Source: Himantopus leucocephalus
Lineage: Eukaryota; Chordata; Aves; Charadriiformes; Recurvirostridae
Assembly: GCA_003993805.1 (NCBI GenBank)
Contig: RSEF01000031.1
Span: 56,598,892 to 56,662,891 of the forward strand
DNA length: 64,000 bases
Direction of reading: 5' to 3'
Shown here: piece after piece, positions 51,101-64,000 of the stretch
Numbering within the stretch: position 1 is the stretch's first letter
Layout: the number at the start of each line of letters is the position of its first letter
Notes under the pieces: generated by a model
The model's database searches: none
What the model was told of the DNA's origin: nothing
The model's input: the letters and a program-made list of their open reading frames with translations, nothing else
Position numbers and translations under genes: made by a program

Positions 51101-53300
51101 GGTCCCTGTTCCATTACATTTCAGGTAAAGGAGGACCTCTGCATTTTTCACTTTGCTGAGTCTGGAAGTAATATGTGAGCAGATCAAGAATTTATGGCTG
51201 TACGAATCAGTTCCCAAGTACCAGGATCTTTCGTATGTTGAATTATACAGTTTACAGAAAAAAGGCAAATGTTGGCTTTTTATATCAATGCATATGCTTT
51301 CACAAACATTTGCACACTTATGCACGCCGTGAGTGTAGATACATGGAATTATTTTTTTATAGCAGACAGTAATTTTTTTTTCCCCAAAGGACTCTTCACA
51401 TTGTTCAGTACACAGGACAGAGAGTCAGCAGCAGTACCATACTTTTTATTCTTGTCACTCAGTAAGCGACTTCAAGCCCTGGATGGATACGAAGTGTGGG
51501 AAACTCCACTGTGTATCCCTCATACTGAGACAAACCATAAATCTGCATTCCTACAGAAATGACTCACAGACAACCGCACCAGGCAGAGGAACATGCTTGA
51601 AGGAAGGAATGAAGGTTACATGGAAATTTTGTGATTCTTGGGAATTGGCTTTTCAGGTGAAGGAAGGTGGAGGCATAATATCATAGTTTTGTCTGGCAGA
51701 CAACTTTCTAATTAACTTTGGAAGGTTCAAAGATGTTTCATTGTTGGTAGGCATTCACACAAAACTGACTTCTCTCCCCAAGACGACATCATCTGAGCAT
51801 GGGTCACTCATGTTTACAGTCATGTCCAGTATAGTTACTAAGTGTTTTAAAACCGGAAATCGGGAGAAAAGCGTTGTGAAAGATTTGTCTGTTATCCAAA
51901 CAGAGAATAAAACCGTAAGTGNGATCAAACAACTCAAAAAAAAAAAAAAAAAAGGAAAAGTGCTGGAAACATCATTAACAGAGAGGAAGTACGATCCTTG
52001 AAACTAGTGTTCACGGTTAGGGAAAGGGCTGTATTTCAGTCATAGAGGAGACAGGGAAAGGTCAAAGGGAAGCATTCACAGTGTCGGTACACTGATTCAA
52101 GAACTCTGGCAACACAGGAAAAACCAGACTTCTGGTGGATGGCCGGTGCAAGGCCCGGAGGAAAATATTATGGTAGTTTCTCCCTTTGAGAGAAAATGCT
52201 TTCAGTGCCTATATTCCAACTGTGAATGCTGCAGAGAAACACAAGTTAACGCAGACAAAGATACCTCAGCTAGGGTCAAAAATCATCTGGGGGAAGAATT
52301 ATAAAAATAGGGTCTATGAGAGTACAAATAGGACTGACAGGATTTTATTTGGATAGCAATCTCTCAAATACTGTTAGAGAGATTAGTAGTGCCAGGAACC
52401 GCAAGAACCGATGTTTCTAATATTGGCAAGACTCGCTTTTTCTTAGATGCAATACTTGAATTATTTCTTCACCAAAAAGTCACTGAATTAACAAAAAAAA
52501 ATTATTTTTATGTGGATAAACAAAGTTTCAAGATGATTACAGGATAGCTGCTTATGTAAAATAAATCTGACTCAAAGGTTTCAATTACATATAAATACAA
52601 ATACAGAAAGATAGGTGCATACATGATATTAAGCTTACTTGACTGTTCTGTCTTGCTCAAACTCCCCAAAACAACTGATTGCAAGGCTGCAAATCAGGTG
52701 GGAATCTCTCCACCATCAGACTGGCAGAGATCACTGAAATTTTAATGCCTTGGACAGAAGATCACAGTGTGCTCTGCTTTCTAGGATCAGCTAGGAATTT
52801 TACAAATTAAAGAAGTGGCTGTTGGTATTTTACAACAGATCTTCACTTTGTATGATGAACTGAGAAATGTGTCTTGGCCTGCAATATGCAGATGATCGCA
52901 GAACAGGTATTTTATGGATCCCCCTGTACTGAGTATCTGTTGAGAGATAACGTCCATGATAAGCCTTTCTATTTCTATGTTAAGATTTTTTAAAATATTT
53001 GAGAAACTAAGGAAGAGAATGAGTTAAAGCAGCCAAATCAAAAAGGTGAAGAACTGGAATTTGGAAGAGGCTTAAATTTATTTAAATCAGAGATACAAAA
53101 ACTGCCTAAAATTTACACCCTGAACCACTGAAAAAAACCCACTGTAGGATAAAGCTGCAGACTTTATGGAGTGAATAATCACCTCAGAAAAGATACCAAG
53201 AGTATGCAAAAAACCTACAGAGAACAGAAAAGACAAATAGCACGAAAAAAAGCTACACCTTGAAGTCTTAAATTAGACGGAGAAAGTGAGAACCACCAAA
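48188..53300. other. Upstream ATG10 intron sequence, third part
   Basis: Very AT-rich from 48.2 to 49.9 kb. A GC-richer patch at about 49.93-50.31 kb holds overlapping frames on both strands, including 134 codons on the minus strand (49854-50258), with no recognised family. A poly(A) run with a nearby N (51922) follows near 51940. No ATG10 exon was found. Confidence 0.45.
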
Positions 53301-53739
53301 ATTCATGCTGGATTTACACTTACAAACAGCAAAAGGCTCACCAGACACGAACAGAAGAAAAACAAGGAAAAAAATGGTGCAAAAATGTAGTAAGACTGAG
53401 GTTCAAATTAAAAATAACAAAGGAACAGCCCCAAGCCTAATTTCAAGTTTTGTCTCTGTGCCCAGTATGCACATTCAGAGCACTAAGGTAGAAGATGGGA
53501 GCACGATATAATGGTTAATGAGGATGAGGGCACATTCATCCCATGAGAGGTGACCAAGACATTATCTTGGACACTGGTGGGAGAGCCAAGGAGGGGGACT
53601 GGAACAAGCTCCAGTCTAAAAGTCTAAAAGAATGGACACATGAAGGTACAGATCCAGCAGCAAGGTTTTTTTATGACTCAATCATGCTGTAGTGATAATA
53701 CCTGAATGAAAAATAACAAAGTATCTGCAGTTAAGAAAA

Positions 53740-54290
53740 AGGGGGAAAAAGCTACTTAGGTAACCATCATCTGACCTCAGTGTATACAGGGGTTAGAACC
53801 ATTTTGAAGGAGAGAGTAACATACAGAGCTATATAGAAACTGGAATAAAACACAACATTGCCAAAGAAAGACCATGCCAAACTAACTTGATACCTTCCTC
53901 TGATAAGATAACTAAATTAGTGGACAAGGAAATGCAGGAGATTCAGTCTGTCTGGATTCAGCAAAACATTTGATACTGCACCAAATAGGAAATTATTATT
54001 TAAACTGGAGAAGATGGAGATTACGTTAAAAATGTAATACATAAGAAACTGGCAGAAGGGGAGATAATAATGGGATATGCTGAAAGGAGAATTATGGACC
54101 AGGAGACAGTCAACTAACTAAGCACTTCTAAAACTGGTCTGTAAAGTAATCTTAGAATATTCCTTAATAACTTGAGCACAAAAGCAAGAGATTTTTGACA
54201 AATTTTGCTGATGATACAAAGCTGGGAAGCACAGTCAATAGAGCAGGAGATAGAAACTGTTACAGGAAATAGAGTTTATAACACAAGTGT
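53740..54290 (+). mobile_element. Old CR1-like LINE fragment with reverse transcriptase remnants, plus strand
   Basis: Translation shows the LINE reverse-transcriptase motifs FSKTFDT (53957-53977) and FADDTKLG (54204-54227), the latter holding the catalytic DD. Upstream wording resembles the CR1 ORF2 stretch that precedes them. The two motifs are only about 82 codons apart and out of phase, so the intervening region carries deletions, and there are frame breaks. It cannot be active. Confidence 0.75.
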
Positions 54291-57200
54291 TGCCACATCA
54301 AGATTACCCACAAGCTGATCTCAGCGCTACTCTCCCTCTTTGTCACAAAAGTATTGACAGTATCAACAAATCAAAAGATGAATGCCCCTCATTCTCCTAC
54401 TGCAACTAGGGATTCTCCCCACACTGCACAGATCTCATTTGCTCAACCATGTTTTACACAAAGAAAAGAGAACCCGAAAGGCTGACATCTGACCAAATAC
54501 TGCCATTTCCACTCCACAAGAAATTCCAGCATTTTAACATTTTTCTTTTTCTTTAATCAACATAAAAGTTAAATATGAACTTTCTTCATACAACAAAAAT
54601 TTTCTGGTTAGAGATGGTGAAATATTAAAAATTAAAATGTCACTATTTCCAAATTAAAGTGTACCATAGAAATCTGCTGAACTTATTCACTTAGAATCAG
54701 TTGGACATTCAGCTTGATAATCCTAGTAGTGTGCATAACCTAATGGACATCTGACTGTCATCCATAAAGCAGGGTTTCTAGCCAGCCTAGAGGCATTCAA
54801 AGGCACTTCACTACTCTAATGGCCATATAGTCAAACGAAATACTATACCACAAAAAGTATAATGTAATTTTCCCCAACAGAGCATTGGTGGGGAAAGATC
54901 TAAAAACCACAGCTCTGCTAGGCAATGCAGCGCATTGTGGAACTGTTGCTGAAAAAACTTTCAGAAAAGTTTAATACATTGTCACACTTTCAGTAGGATT
55001 CAACTGATCCCAGCTAAACTACTTCACTTTCATTTCTCTAATTAGAAAAATAAATTCCTGAAGAAAATTTGAGTTTGTAGAAAATGAATTTTCCATTAAA
55101 AAATTCTCTAAACACCTTCACCTCTGCCACAGGATGCACACAGCACTAAGCAAAAGAGAACTGCAGGTTTATAAACCCAACTGCAATTATAACTCTGAAA
55201 AAATAAAAATAATGCCACTTACTAGCCAAGAAAATCTATTTATTTCATATTGATGCCAGGGACATTTCAAATCCTTTTATAAAGCTTTTACTACATGAAC
55301 ATACTGAGCATACTGAAAAAGCACTTCAAGAGCCAAAGTATGCATTTACATGACAGAATGTGAAACCAAAATCAATTTATTGCAGCTCACCACATAGAAG
55401 GCTGCGGGTACATCAGTTTTGTACTTTGCCTCTCAAAATAACTGACAATACACAAATCTGAATTAAAATGAAATCAAAGGTCTAAGTTCAAAAGACCCCG
55501 TCCCTAAGGTCTAGAGTTAAAGCATCCACCACCTCTACAGACCTGCCTCATACATCGTCTAAAACATTTAAGCTGCTCAATAACGTGAAGAAGTGAGAAA
55601 GCGGCAACTCTAATATGACGCAGGAGGCACAGTTATACGAACAAGTCTGTGGCTTTAACAGCCAATTTTGTCTCATTTGGGGACAGGGATGGTTCTACCT
55701 ACTACTGCAGCAGAAATGTCTAATGGTGGCTCTTGAACTACACCCACACCAGCAGCACTTTGGTGGTATGGCCTGCTGGTAGAGAACACCGGCTCAGTGC
55801 AGACTTGCCGTATTACTGAGACACTTCCACATAGTTTCTTACATTTTTCTAAAAGAGTTTTTTCAAATGTCTGTATTTCAGCGAAATCAGAAACAAAGCT
55901 CCTGTTTTTCCCTCAAGTATAAACATTCACGCAAACCCATTCTACCCTTCCCAACACTTAGAACACATCCAGTAAGGAAAAAAATTGTATTTTCCTCCCG
56001 CTCCCGGTAGAGACACAGACCTCAAACAGGAAGTTGTATTTCAAACTTAATTTGAGGGTAGAGGGGGTTAAGCTACCTCTCTAGTCCTCCTCTAATGCCG
56101 CTTCTTTTTCTTCGTTTTGAATTGTCCTCCAATTGCTCAGAGATATGGGTCACCAGAGAAATGCATAACTACTTACAATACAGTATGTTAGTACTCAAAT
56201 AGAAAACGTGGTTGCTACTCAACCCGAATAAACAACTTGCAGCAGGGGAATCCATAATGATAAACATGCTCTCATTACTACAGAACATGCAGTAGGAATT
56301 CCTCACATCATACACCGTGTTTCATTTGGGCAGCGTAATGTTTCCCCCTCTCCTCTGCTCAGGGAAAACTGTAAAATTAAAATTGGATGACAATAAAAAC
56401 AGGAAAAATGGGGTCAAATATATCCCTTGCTTAACTCTACATGTTTTAATGTGTCACATGGAAGAAGAATGTAGACCATTGCACTAACACCGGTTATATA
56501 CAGTTCTATATAGTTTGTTCTAACTTTAAAAGACCATGTATGATGTGTTTGTATCTTTAACTTAGAAGTATAATTTAAATATTGAGATGGTTAACTCTTT
56601 CACAAATTTGTCTTCTATTCAAATAAGGATTAATCACAGAAGTAGGTAGTGAAAGCATACTTAAAACATAGTTTAACATATTCTGATTAAAAATTCTCTT
56701 CCCCCATTTTCCTCTGTTAGCATTCGTGTTAGCTCTTCAACCATAGTTTTTCCTCACAGTAAAGAATCTTAATTTTTTTTACATAGAACAGGAGTAGAAA
56801 ATCTCAACTCTTACCTTAATCTTTGGAAGATGGAAATGGGAAAGAAAAAAGAAACATGAATTTTATAACAACAACTAAACATACACATATTTCCTTAGAA
56901 TTATGAAGGATGATGTGTGTGTAAAATAGGACTGTTACCAGCTTTTCAAAACAGACTGACCAGAGACAGTGTATTTGCTTTGTTTCATTTTGCCATGGTT
57001 CATGGTGGTTGTACATGAGCAACCTTCTTGATACATAACACAGTTTTATACAAGAGCTCTTGATTTGGAACAAAAAGGAAAAAAACACACAAATAAATGC
57101 AGAATATCTGAATCATGTTAGCCTAGCGGATCGCATGTTGGGCTTTACTGAGGTCCAGGTTTTCCAAAATGCATAAAAGTTAGATAAAACTCCTGTCCAC

Positions 57201-60200
57201 ACATTAACTGATATACTTGAAATGTGAGTTAGATGATCGTGAACAAGGAACAGGATGCAACATCAAGCCTAGTACCAGTGTTGCACAGCAATTATACACC
57301 ACGTATTCTCTTAAGGGATGCCAGTTCCGTCTCAAAACGATTAAATCTCCTTGCCTCACTCCTCCTCCCGACAATCTTGAAATTTCATAGTGAGAAACAA
57401 TATAACTTTCAACAGCACTTCTGTCGCTTTCATCCCTCTGACATCACGTGCTCTCAAAATAACTAATTTTTGTGGCTTATCTCTTAATCACACTGGTAGT
57501 GAAGGAACTGTTGATATTGCAGATATTAAGTAACACATAAAACTGAGACAAAAGATACATACCATTTGGAACACAGAAAAACAGGGAAAATCATATGCCA
57601 CGTTGGGAAGAAAAAAAAAATTATTAGAGACTTCATTTTGGCTTTAAGGTTTAAGGTTAGACACTGTTTAGAAATAGCAGCTACGTAGGTTATATTACTT
57701 GCATAAACTCTAAAATCCTTGTTTCTCTTCCTAAAAGACCATGTACGTATGTACCTAACACTGTTCTACTTTCACGTTAACAAGCCTCTCTGAGATGCCA
57801 TGTAGAAGTTCTACTGCGTTTCAAATTTCTAAACGGTATTTACAAAATACCTGTCATTAGCTACTACTGCAAATGTTTAGTGTGACTTTTTAAATGTCCA
57901 TTCTGTTTTATATTTGCACTTCCCTATTCTTAGATAAGTCTTTGTCTCTGGTACTTTACAGTACTTCTTCACCCCCATGAACTCATTCTTTAGAAAAAAG
58001 CAGAGCAATCGTGTCTCTATCTGTGCAGAAAAGCAAACAATTATGCTGTCTGCTCTGAGGCTTGTCATTTTGATGAAGAAACATGACTTAGTGCTCATAT
58101 TATTGCTATTGATTGCCAATCACAATTGGGAACTGTCTGAGTCACTCAGACAAAATTAACCTAAAAAAAGCACATTAATATTAGATTTTCTCATATAAAA
58201 CTATAATTCTATAATCAAGGTTAGCTTTATTTTTTTCCCCAGTACAAACCTCTACTAAGACACTGACTATACAGATGGTCTATCCTCTTCCCCACTTGTG
58301 ACTGCATGGACATGCTTTAACAGGCACACCTGACCAAAGGACAGGTTTCCACAACCCTGTATGGAACATATACAAACCTTACATGTGCTACAGCTTTGTC
58401 TCCTGAGAATCCTCCTGAGGCTTTGAGGCACATTTGGGGTAGAACACCAATATGGGCCAAGATATCAGTGCCTACACAAACTCAGAACTACTGGCCTTAG
58501 TCCTAATATGGAGATAAAGGCTGCTGAGCAGTTGGGTATAAAAAAATTAAACAGAAGTGAAGATAATATTTCTGAAAAAAAAGCAGAATGGTCTTCTGGT
58601 TTAGGAAAAAGGAAATGAAAACTCAACACATTTGTAGATGAGTTCTGCACAGTCTTCATTTTATCATAATCACAAAAATGTTCACCTCAAACTCTTTACT
58701 ATGTATTAGCTCATTTTTCTAACATGAAAGTAAAATAATAAACTTGAACCAAGTTCATGAAGATGCGTGGGGTTGAGAACAAGGGCACGGGAAGTTAAGA
58801 ACAATGTTAATACTCGAAACTCATCTATTTCAGTAGGGCAAGCTTTCAGCACAAATATGTAAAATGGCACTTTCAAAACATTTGTTCTTTTTCCAAACGA
58901 CTGCACTTTCAGCCACTGGAAGGTAAGTAATATGGACCATTTAATAGCACATATGCTTCAACTCGTACCATGGCTCCCGAACACCAGTCACTTGTAAAGA
59001 TTGGGTAAAAAGTGCTTTTCTAAAGCTGGAAGTGCTCAGAAGCATGTAGCAATCTGGGGGATTGCCCAGGGCTCCTGCTTTACTCCACCTGTACCTTGCC
59101 TGCCAGGACATTTTCCTACCAGTTAGCAGCTGATACCAGCTGCACCCCTCCAATTGGCAGGACTCATGCACAGCTCCAGAAAATCCCAACCTTCTCTCAG
59201 GTTGCAGATCCCTGCTGCTTGGCAGCTTTTTACTTGCTGCTTTCCTAGGATACATCTTCTCTGGAGAAGCCTGTCTGTCAGTTCTGTTCATTTTTAACAC
59301 CAGGTGACTTCCAAATGAAAACAAATTTCACCTAGGAAAGCAAAAGATTAGGCTCTTGGTAACAAAGTTGGAAACAAGATTACCAAGAAAAAGGCAAAAA
59401 TCTAAAGCTATGGATAATCTTAAATTGTTTCTCATTAAAAATAGCATTTTTAACCACCAGAGTGTTTCTCTGCTTCAAAGCAAAGCCTGGCTATGAAGGT
59501 GAAATAAATGACTAACCTTGCAGCATCCTCCCGCTTTAATCCATTAGAGCTCAGCTCTGAAGATACGTTGCAAGAGCAGGGACCAAGTTTTCACCCTCTG
59601 AGACTGCTCAGAGCAGTGATATCTGTCTCCACTCTCCTTCTCTGCTTTGTGTTCAGGATAGGACCTCTCATTCCCTCTGTTCCCCAGATAATAATCACTT
59701 CCTGGTTCTTTTTATCGGATAAGAATGTAGCTTTTAGACTGATATACAATAAATGACTATGGCAACTCACATTTCCAGTCCCAGGGGGAAAAAAAACCCA
59801 AAAGCAACCAAGGGGATTTAATCATTTGTTGGTCTCATCCCATCACAATTCCTAAAAGTCTAATGCTCATTACAAAGTGGACACAAACTACTTGAAGCCC
59901 ATGGGCACTGCTCAGTGTTACTAACAATAATAATTCTGAGTAGCGGTATCAGGTTTGAATCATAGAAGCACACAAGTTCCATGTTCAGTCTTTGGGCAAA
60001 AAAAAATACGTCTGCCATCATTAAGGAAGTTTTAGCAGGGAACAATCTTAGCCCATACCAATGACTGCTTATCCCAGACTTTCTCTACCTGTTCCTCTTC
60101 ACAGTCCAACCGTAGCAAACACTCCTGCCCTCTTTCTCACACGTATGAAGTGTGATCACGCACACAATCTCACCCACAAATTCTCAGCCCTCTTCCCCTA

Positions 60201-61119
60201 ACTAAACCAAATTACTTCCTCATTTTCTTTTGAAAGCTTGTCCTAAGACAGGCATTCCCCAGGGTACATTAGAGTCTAAGGACTCCAAACAATAAGAGGT
60301 AAACGCTAGCTAGCACTGTGAATTGTTAGCCTAATTCTTGATAAACTTCCTGTATTTTCTTCCCTCCGTTTCCTCTGCTGTGAAGGTAATGTATCTCTCT
60401 GATGTGTTTTGGGAAAGACATAAAAGACAGATAAATTCTTAGCCAAACTTCACATGAAAATAGAACTTGGGACCCAGATTTTGCAAGAATGAAATCTGAA
60501 AGATTTTGAGGATGGCATTTTCTCAGAACCAGATCCCAGGCTTTTAGGACTCTTTACCTAGGGCAAAAGTGAAAATGTCTCTCACACACAATATGAAGAT
60601 GAGGGTCCTGTTTTACAAGGGAAACTATGCATTCTTGTGCAATCCCCGCTCTAATTTCCTGACCCTCCAAGCAGCCTTGCAAAATCTGATATATATATAT
60701 ATACACACATATATATATTTATCAACAAAGGCATTAACTCTAAATACCTATCTTTCACTACAGTCATGGATAAGACAAAATGAATAATAACAATGTATGA
60801 AATAGGAGGGCAAGGGACCTTCTGGGTCATTATGTTCAGTAACTCATTATCACAGGTATCAAATATCATACAATGCCTTTTACTAAATTTATATAGTTTT
60901 ATCTTAAAACCGACTGGCTTCAGGATACTGTTGTTGCTTTTGGAAAGCCATTTCAGCATCTCACTTCTTCTCTGGTTCTAGTGCAAGTTTATCCAAGTTC
61001 AGTTTACAACTTTTAATTCCAGTGCCAACGTTTTAGTTTAGTTTAAATAGCTCTTTCGTTCCCTGGCATTTCAAACTTTCTCCCCCAATGTATTAAGAGA
61101 GATAAATTATATTTCCTTT
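54291..61119. other. Upstream ATG10 intron sequence, fourth part
   Basis: AT-rich sequence without a recognised exon or transposon, apart from the TA/CA microsatellite at 60689-60719. Several open frames of 60-127 codons exist, the longest on the minus strand at 58941-59324. None resembles a known family, and none matches the missing ATG10 N-terminus. Confidence 0.4.
60689..60719. repeat. TA/CA dinucleotide microsatellite
   Basis: An alternating AT tract is interrupted by a short ACACAC segment and then resumes as AT repeats. Confidence 0.9.
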
Positions 61120-62050
61120 CAGGCTCTGTTTTATTCCTAGGCTAAACAAGATGAATTCTTCTGGTCTCTTCTCATAAGACAGGCTTTTCCCAATCACCGT
61201 AACAATTCTACTTTTTTTTTATTCTCTTTTTTTTTTAAATTCTCTTTTTTTTTTTTGAGTGAGAGTAACTGAAGTTAAACATACAGCACAACAGATGAGT
61301 TTATAATGTTTATAATGTTTTATAATACAATTTCAGCTGAGAGCAACACCCAGACAGAACCTAAAACTATCTTTATTTCATTCAAGCCCATTAGCAGCTC
61401 ACAGTAATCCTGTGATCAACTAAAACAACCATTTCTTTTTCCTTCTCAGTCATTTCCATCTAATAAGCCACAAGCTTCTGAAACAGCATTAGCTTGTACT
61501 TACTCCCCAAGTACATGACCTTATACTTTGCACCACTAAATTTCATCCTGTTTCTGTTATGCCAGTCCTCAAGGTCCTCTGGCCTCTCCCTGTAGGAATT
61601 TCTTATCTTCTGCTGTATTGACAATGCCTCCAGATATTTTGCCATCAGCAAATTTAATTAACCCTCTCCTAATTCCCATACTACAATTAGTAGTTAAAGT
61701 ATTTATCCAAGAACAAATTTTTGTGGTATTATCACTCAGCTTCATTTTCCTGTGTTATTAATACAAAAAGTTTTACTAAACTGTAAATGGATTAGAAGCA
61801 TGGAATTTTCTTTCTCCAACAAATCAGTTATTTTTCAAAATAATAGGTAATGGTTCAATATACCCACTATCTTCTGTAAACCTATCTTGCATTCCATCTT
61901 ATCTCCATTTTCAACTTTCACTTATTTTTTCTTTAAGAATTTATTCAAAAACTTTGAATACCACTGATGTTAGGTTAATAAACCTATAGCTTTTTGCCTT
62001 TTTAAATAGAAAAAAAAAAAATTTTTTTTTGTATTTTGCATTTCAACACT
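61120..62050 (-). mobile_element. Old CR1/L3-like LINE fragment with reverse transcriptase remnants, minus strand
   Basis: On the minus strand a degraded catalytic box reads KFADGK (around 61653-61641), where intact elements have FADDTK. In another frame it is followed by EDLEDWHNRNRMKF and KYKVMYLG, the conserved stretch after the catalytic box in CR1-clade reverse transcriptases. The frame shift between the two and the altered DD show long inactivity. Flanking sequence to both sides, including the segment around 61960-62000, also reads like reverse-complement CR1. The boundaries are approximate. Confidence 0.7.
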
Positions 62051-62314
62051 ATGACCCAGCAAGACAGATAGCTTCTGCCCTAGAATTCCTGTCAGGTATC
62101 TCATGCCTCCTACTTCATGATCTCCTCTCAAAATTTGCTTCCCCCTTGATCAAAGTAACTTCTGTCTACATACATCCCCATTCTCATTAGCCATTCTGCC
62201 TTCTCTGAAATCATCTTTACCGAAAGTGAGAATTCATTTCCATTTACCTGGTGGAGAGAGTGAAATATAATTTTTTCTCCCATCTTTTCCCTGGGCTTGC
62301 TTCTCTTCCTTTAG

Positions 62315-62408
62315 TCTTTCTATATGCAGGGTTAAAGGACCTTTTGACACTTGTCGTAGCATCTTTCTATATGCAGGGTTAAAGGACCTTTTGACACTTG
62401 TTGTAGCA
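62315..62408. repeat. Recent 47-bp tandem duplication
   Basis: Two adjacent 47-base units (62315-62361 and 62362-62408) differ at a single base (C in TCGTAGC, T in TTGTAGC). The near identity means the duplication is recent or is an assembly duplication. Confidence 0.9.
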
Positions 62409-64000
62409 TCTTTTCAGACCAATTTTCAAGACATAAAGCAGGTTTTCTTTTGGGGAATTCTTATTTATATCTAAAATGTCTAAGCTATACCTTTGCTCCC
62501 TTCCTTAAGGTTGCTTTACTTTCCTGACAATCTGGCTTCAATGGTTAGGCTTCAGACTATTCTGCACTTGAAAGGAACTCAAAGCATGCTTCAGCCGAAA
62601 TCATTAAATATCTTTAAGAAATTACAGTTTGTCCTTTTGAAATTTAGAAACATCAATTCATGATACATCCATTCAATCTGGTTTTCTAAGGCCAGCTATT
62701 CTGTAATTCTCACTACATGCTAAAACCAAATCTGAAAGTTTCTGGTTTTGCTCATTAAGAAACCCAGCTGCTGAAAAAAATCTATCAGCTGTTACATACA
62801 GAAGACTCTTACCATTTTTAGAAATAACACCAGAGTAATAATTCAATTTAATAATGCCATTGTTATTAACAAACCATTTTCAATAGACTAGTGGAGAACA
62901 ATAATTCTACAAGCTTTGGCTTCAAATGCTATTATTGACATGGTAAAAACTTCTTGTTTCAACTGTTCTTTTAACCTAAAAAGGTGTAAATCCTCCAGAA
63001 CTGATTTCTAGTTCCATAACAAATATTTTTCCTGATCTATTTTTGGAGAGCTGTGTTGAGGAAGCTTTCTGTATTCTTCCAAATACTATGGACACAATCA
63101 TTACCTGTCTACCATTACTAAAAATAGCCAAGAAAAACGTTATAAGGTGCAGCAAAAGCAAAGATGGAAAATAAGGAGAGTGAAAGGATTAGATGTATTC
63201 CTGTTTATTTTACAGTAAGATTGAGGGAATAACACACCACTGAACACAAATACAGAAGGTATGGACAGATGGAAACTATTCAGTGTATGCAGTCATTTTA
63301 TTATATTGTTTGGTTTCCTGACATTATCAGAATGAATGATCTGTTTCAGCAAAGGCACGTTCACAACTTCTAGACAGATGGCTCAGGTACCAGAAAGAAC
63401 GTAGCCATATTAGTATGATACTCTGCTTGGGTTAACATAATATCCTACTTCTCTTCGAGGTTAATTATATCTAACAAAGCAACACATCAATAATAGCCAC
63501 TCCGCCTCCAGAAATAAGCACTTATAAGTCCTTCAAAAAGAGAATATATAGAAGGTCCCTGAAAAACAGGTTACAACCTAAGTTATTTCCTTGTTATAGC
63601 CATGTTTGAAACATCTGAAAAATGTTTTCTCGTTTTATCTCTTCTCTGTTATTTGAAACATACAATATACACCTGCAAACTGTGCGAGTGTAGTGGGAGA
63701 ACCCATTTGGAAGGGTTCTCCCCACTTTAAGTGGCATCCGCTATTGGCTAATTCAATACATTTCATAAAATTTAATCAAGGCTTTGAATTTCTAGCATAT
63801 TACTAAATTATTATTTAAGGACAAATATTTTATTTCAGAACCAGCTGAGTATAACTGTATTAACTCTATATATTTTTAAATACCTGTTCTTTGATACTGG
63901 TAGGGGAAAATTTAAGAGACAGATCAAAAGATGGAAAGAAAAAAGAAGTGAGGGAGAACCCACCATTCTGCTCTCCTGATCCTGAAAACGAAACTATTTG
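62409..64000. other. Right end of the window
   Basis: AT-rich sequence in which no exon or transposon was recognised. By gene order this should still be ATG10 intron or upstream sequence. Confidence 0.4.

Noticed and set aside
58941..59324. A 127-codon minus-strand frame considered as the missing ATG10 N-terminus
   Set aside because: It shares no recognisable motif with the ATG10 N-terminal region and lacks a suitable donor in phase.

Overview
This window is vertebrate nuclear DNA, almost certainly from a bird. The evidence is spliced genes with GT-AG introns, a CpG-island promoter, AT-rich non-coding sequence, and several CR1-type LINE fragments, one of which carries the octamer-like tail typical of avian CR1 3' ends. 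Two 100-base N runs and four single Ns show that it is a draft assembly. Only two protein-coding genes can be named with confidence. Everything else is introns, intergenic DNA and transposon remains.

Layout. Positions 1-2490 form a repeat-rich block. It holds two LTR-like segments on the minus strand, with a degraded second copy of two RPS23 exons between them. Positions 2500-3500 hold nothing recognisable. A CpG island from about 3560 to 4790 covers the promoter and first exons of RPS23 (plus strand, four coding exons, 4194-5987), which encodes a complete 143-residue ribosomal protein uS12. From about 6.04 to 16.4 kb lies the interval between two convergent genes. It probably includes the ATG10 3' UTR, and it holds an exon-like open frame near 12.4-12.6 kb.

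From 16.4 to 40.8 kb, on the minus strand, are four coding exons of ATG10, the E2-like enzyme that joins ATG12 to ATG5. They are separated by introns of about 0.3, 15.9 and 7.8 kb. The four exons join in phase and give the C-terminal 148 residues, including the catalytic cysteine. The first roughly 75 residues were not found, so their exons either lie beyond 64 kb or were missed. The stretch from 40.8 to 64 kb is therefore read as upstream intron sequence. It contains CR1 fragments of different ages, microsatellites and a recent 47-bp tandem duplication.

The tail-to-tail RPS23/ATG10 arrangement matches the gene order known in human and chicken. The two genes work in separate processes (translation and autophagy). 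No CRISPR array, operon, tRNA gene or new multi-gene system was seen. The observations most worth checking are the intron-bearing RPS23 copy, the ATG10 stop codon that sits inside a good splice donor with a phase-compatible exon about 3.8 kb downstream, and a few unassigned open frames inside the large ATG10 intron.
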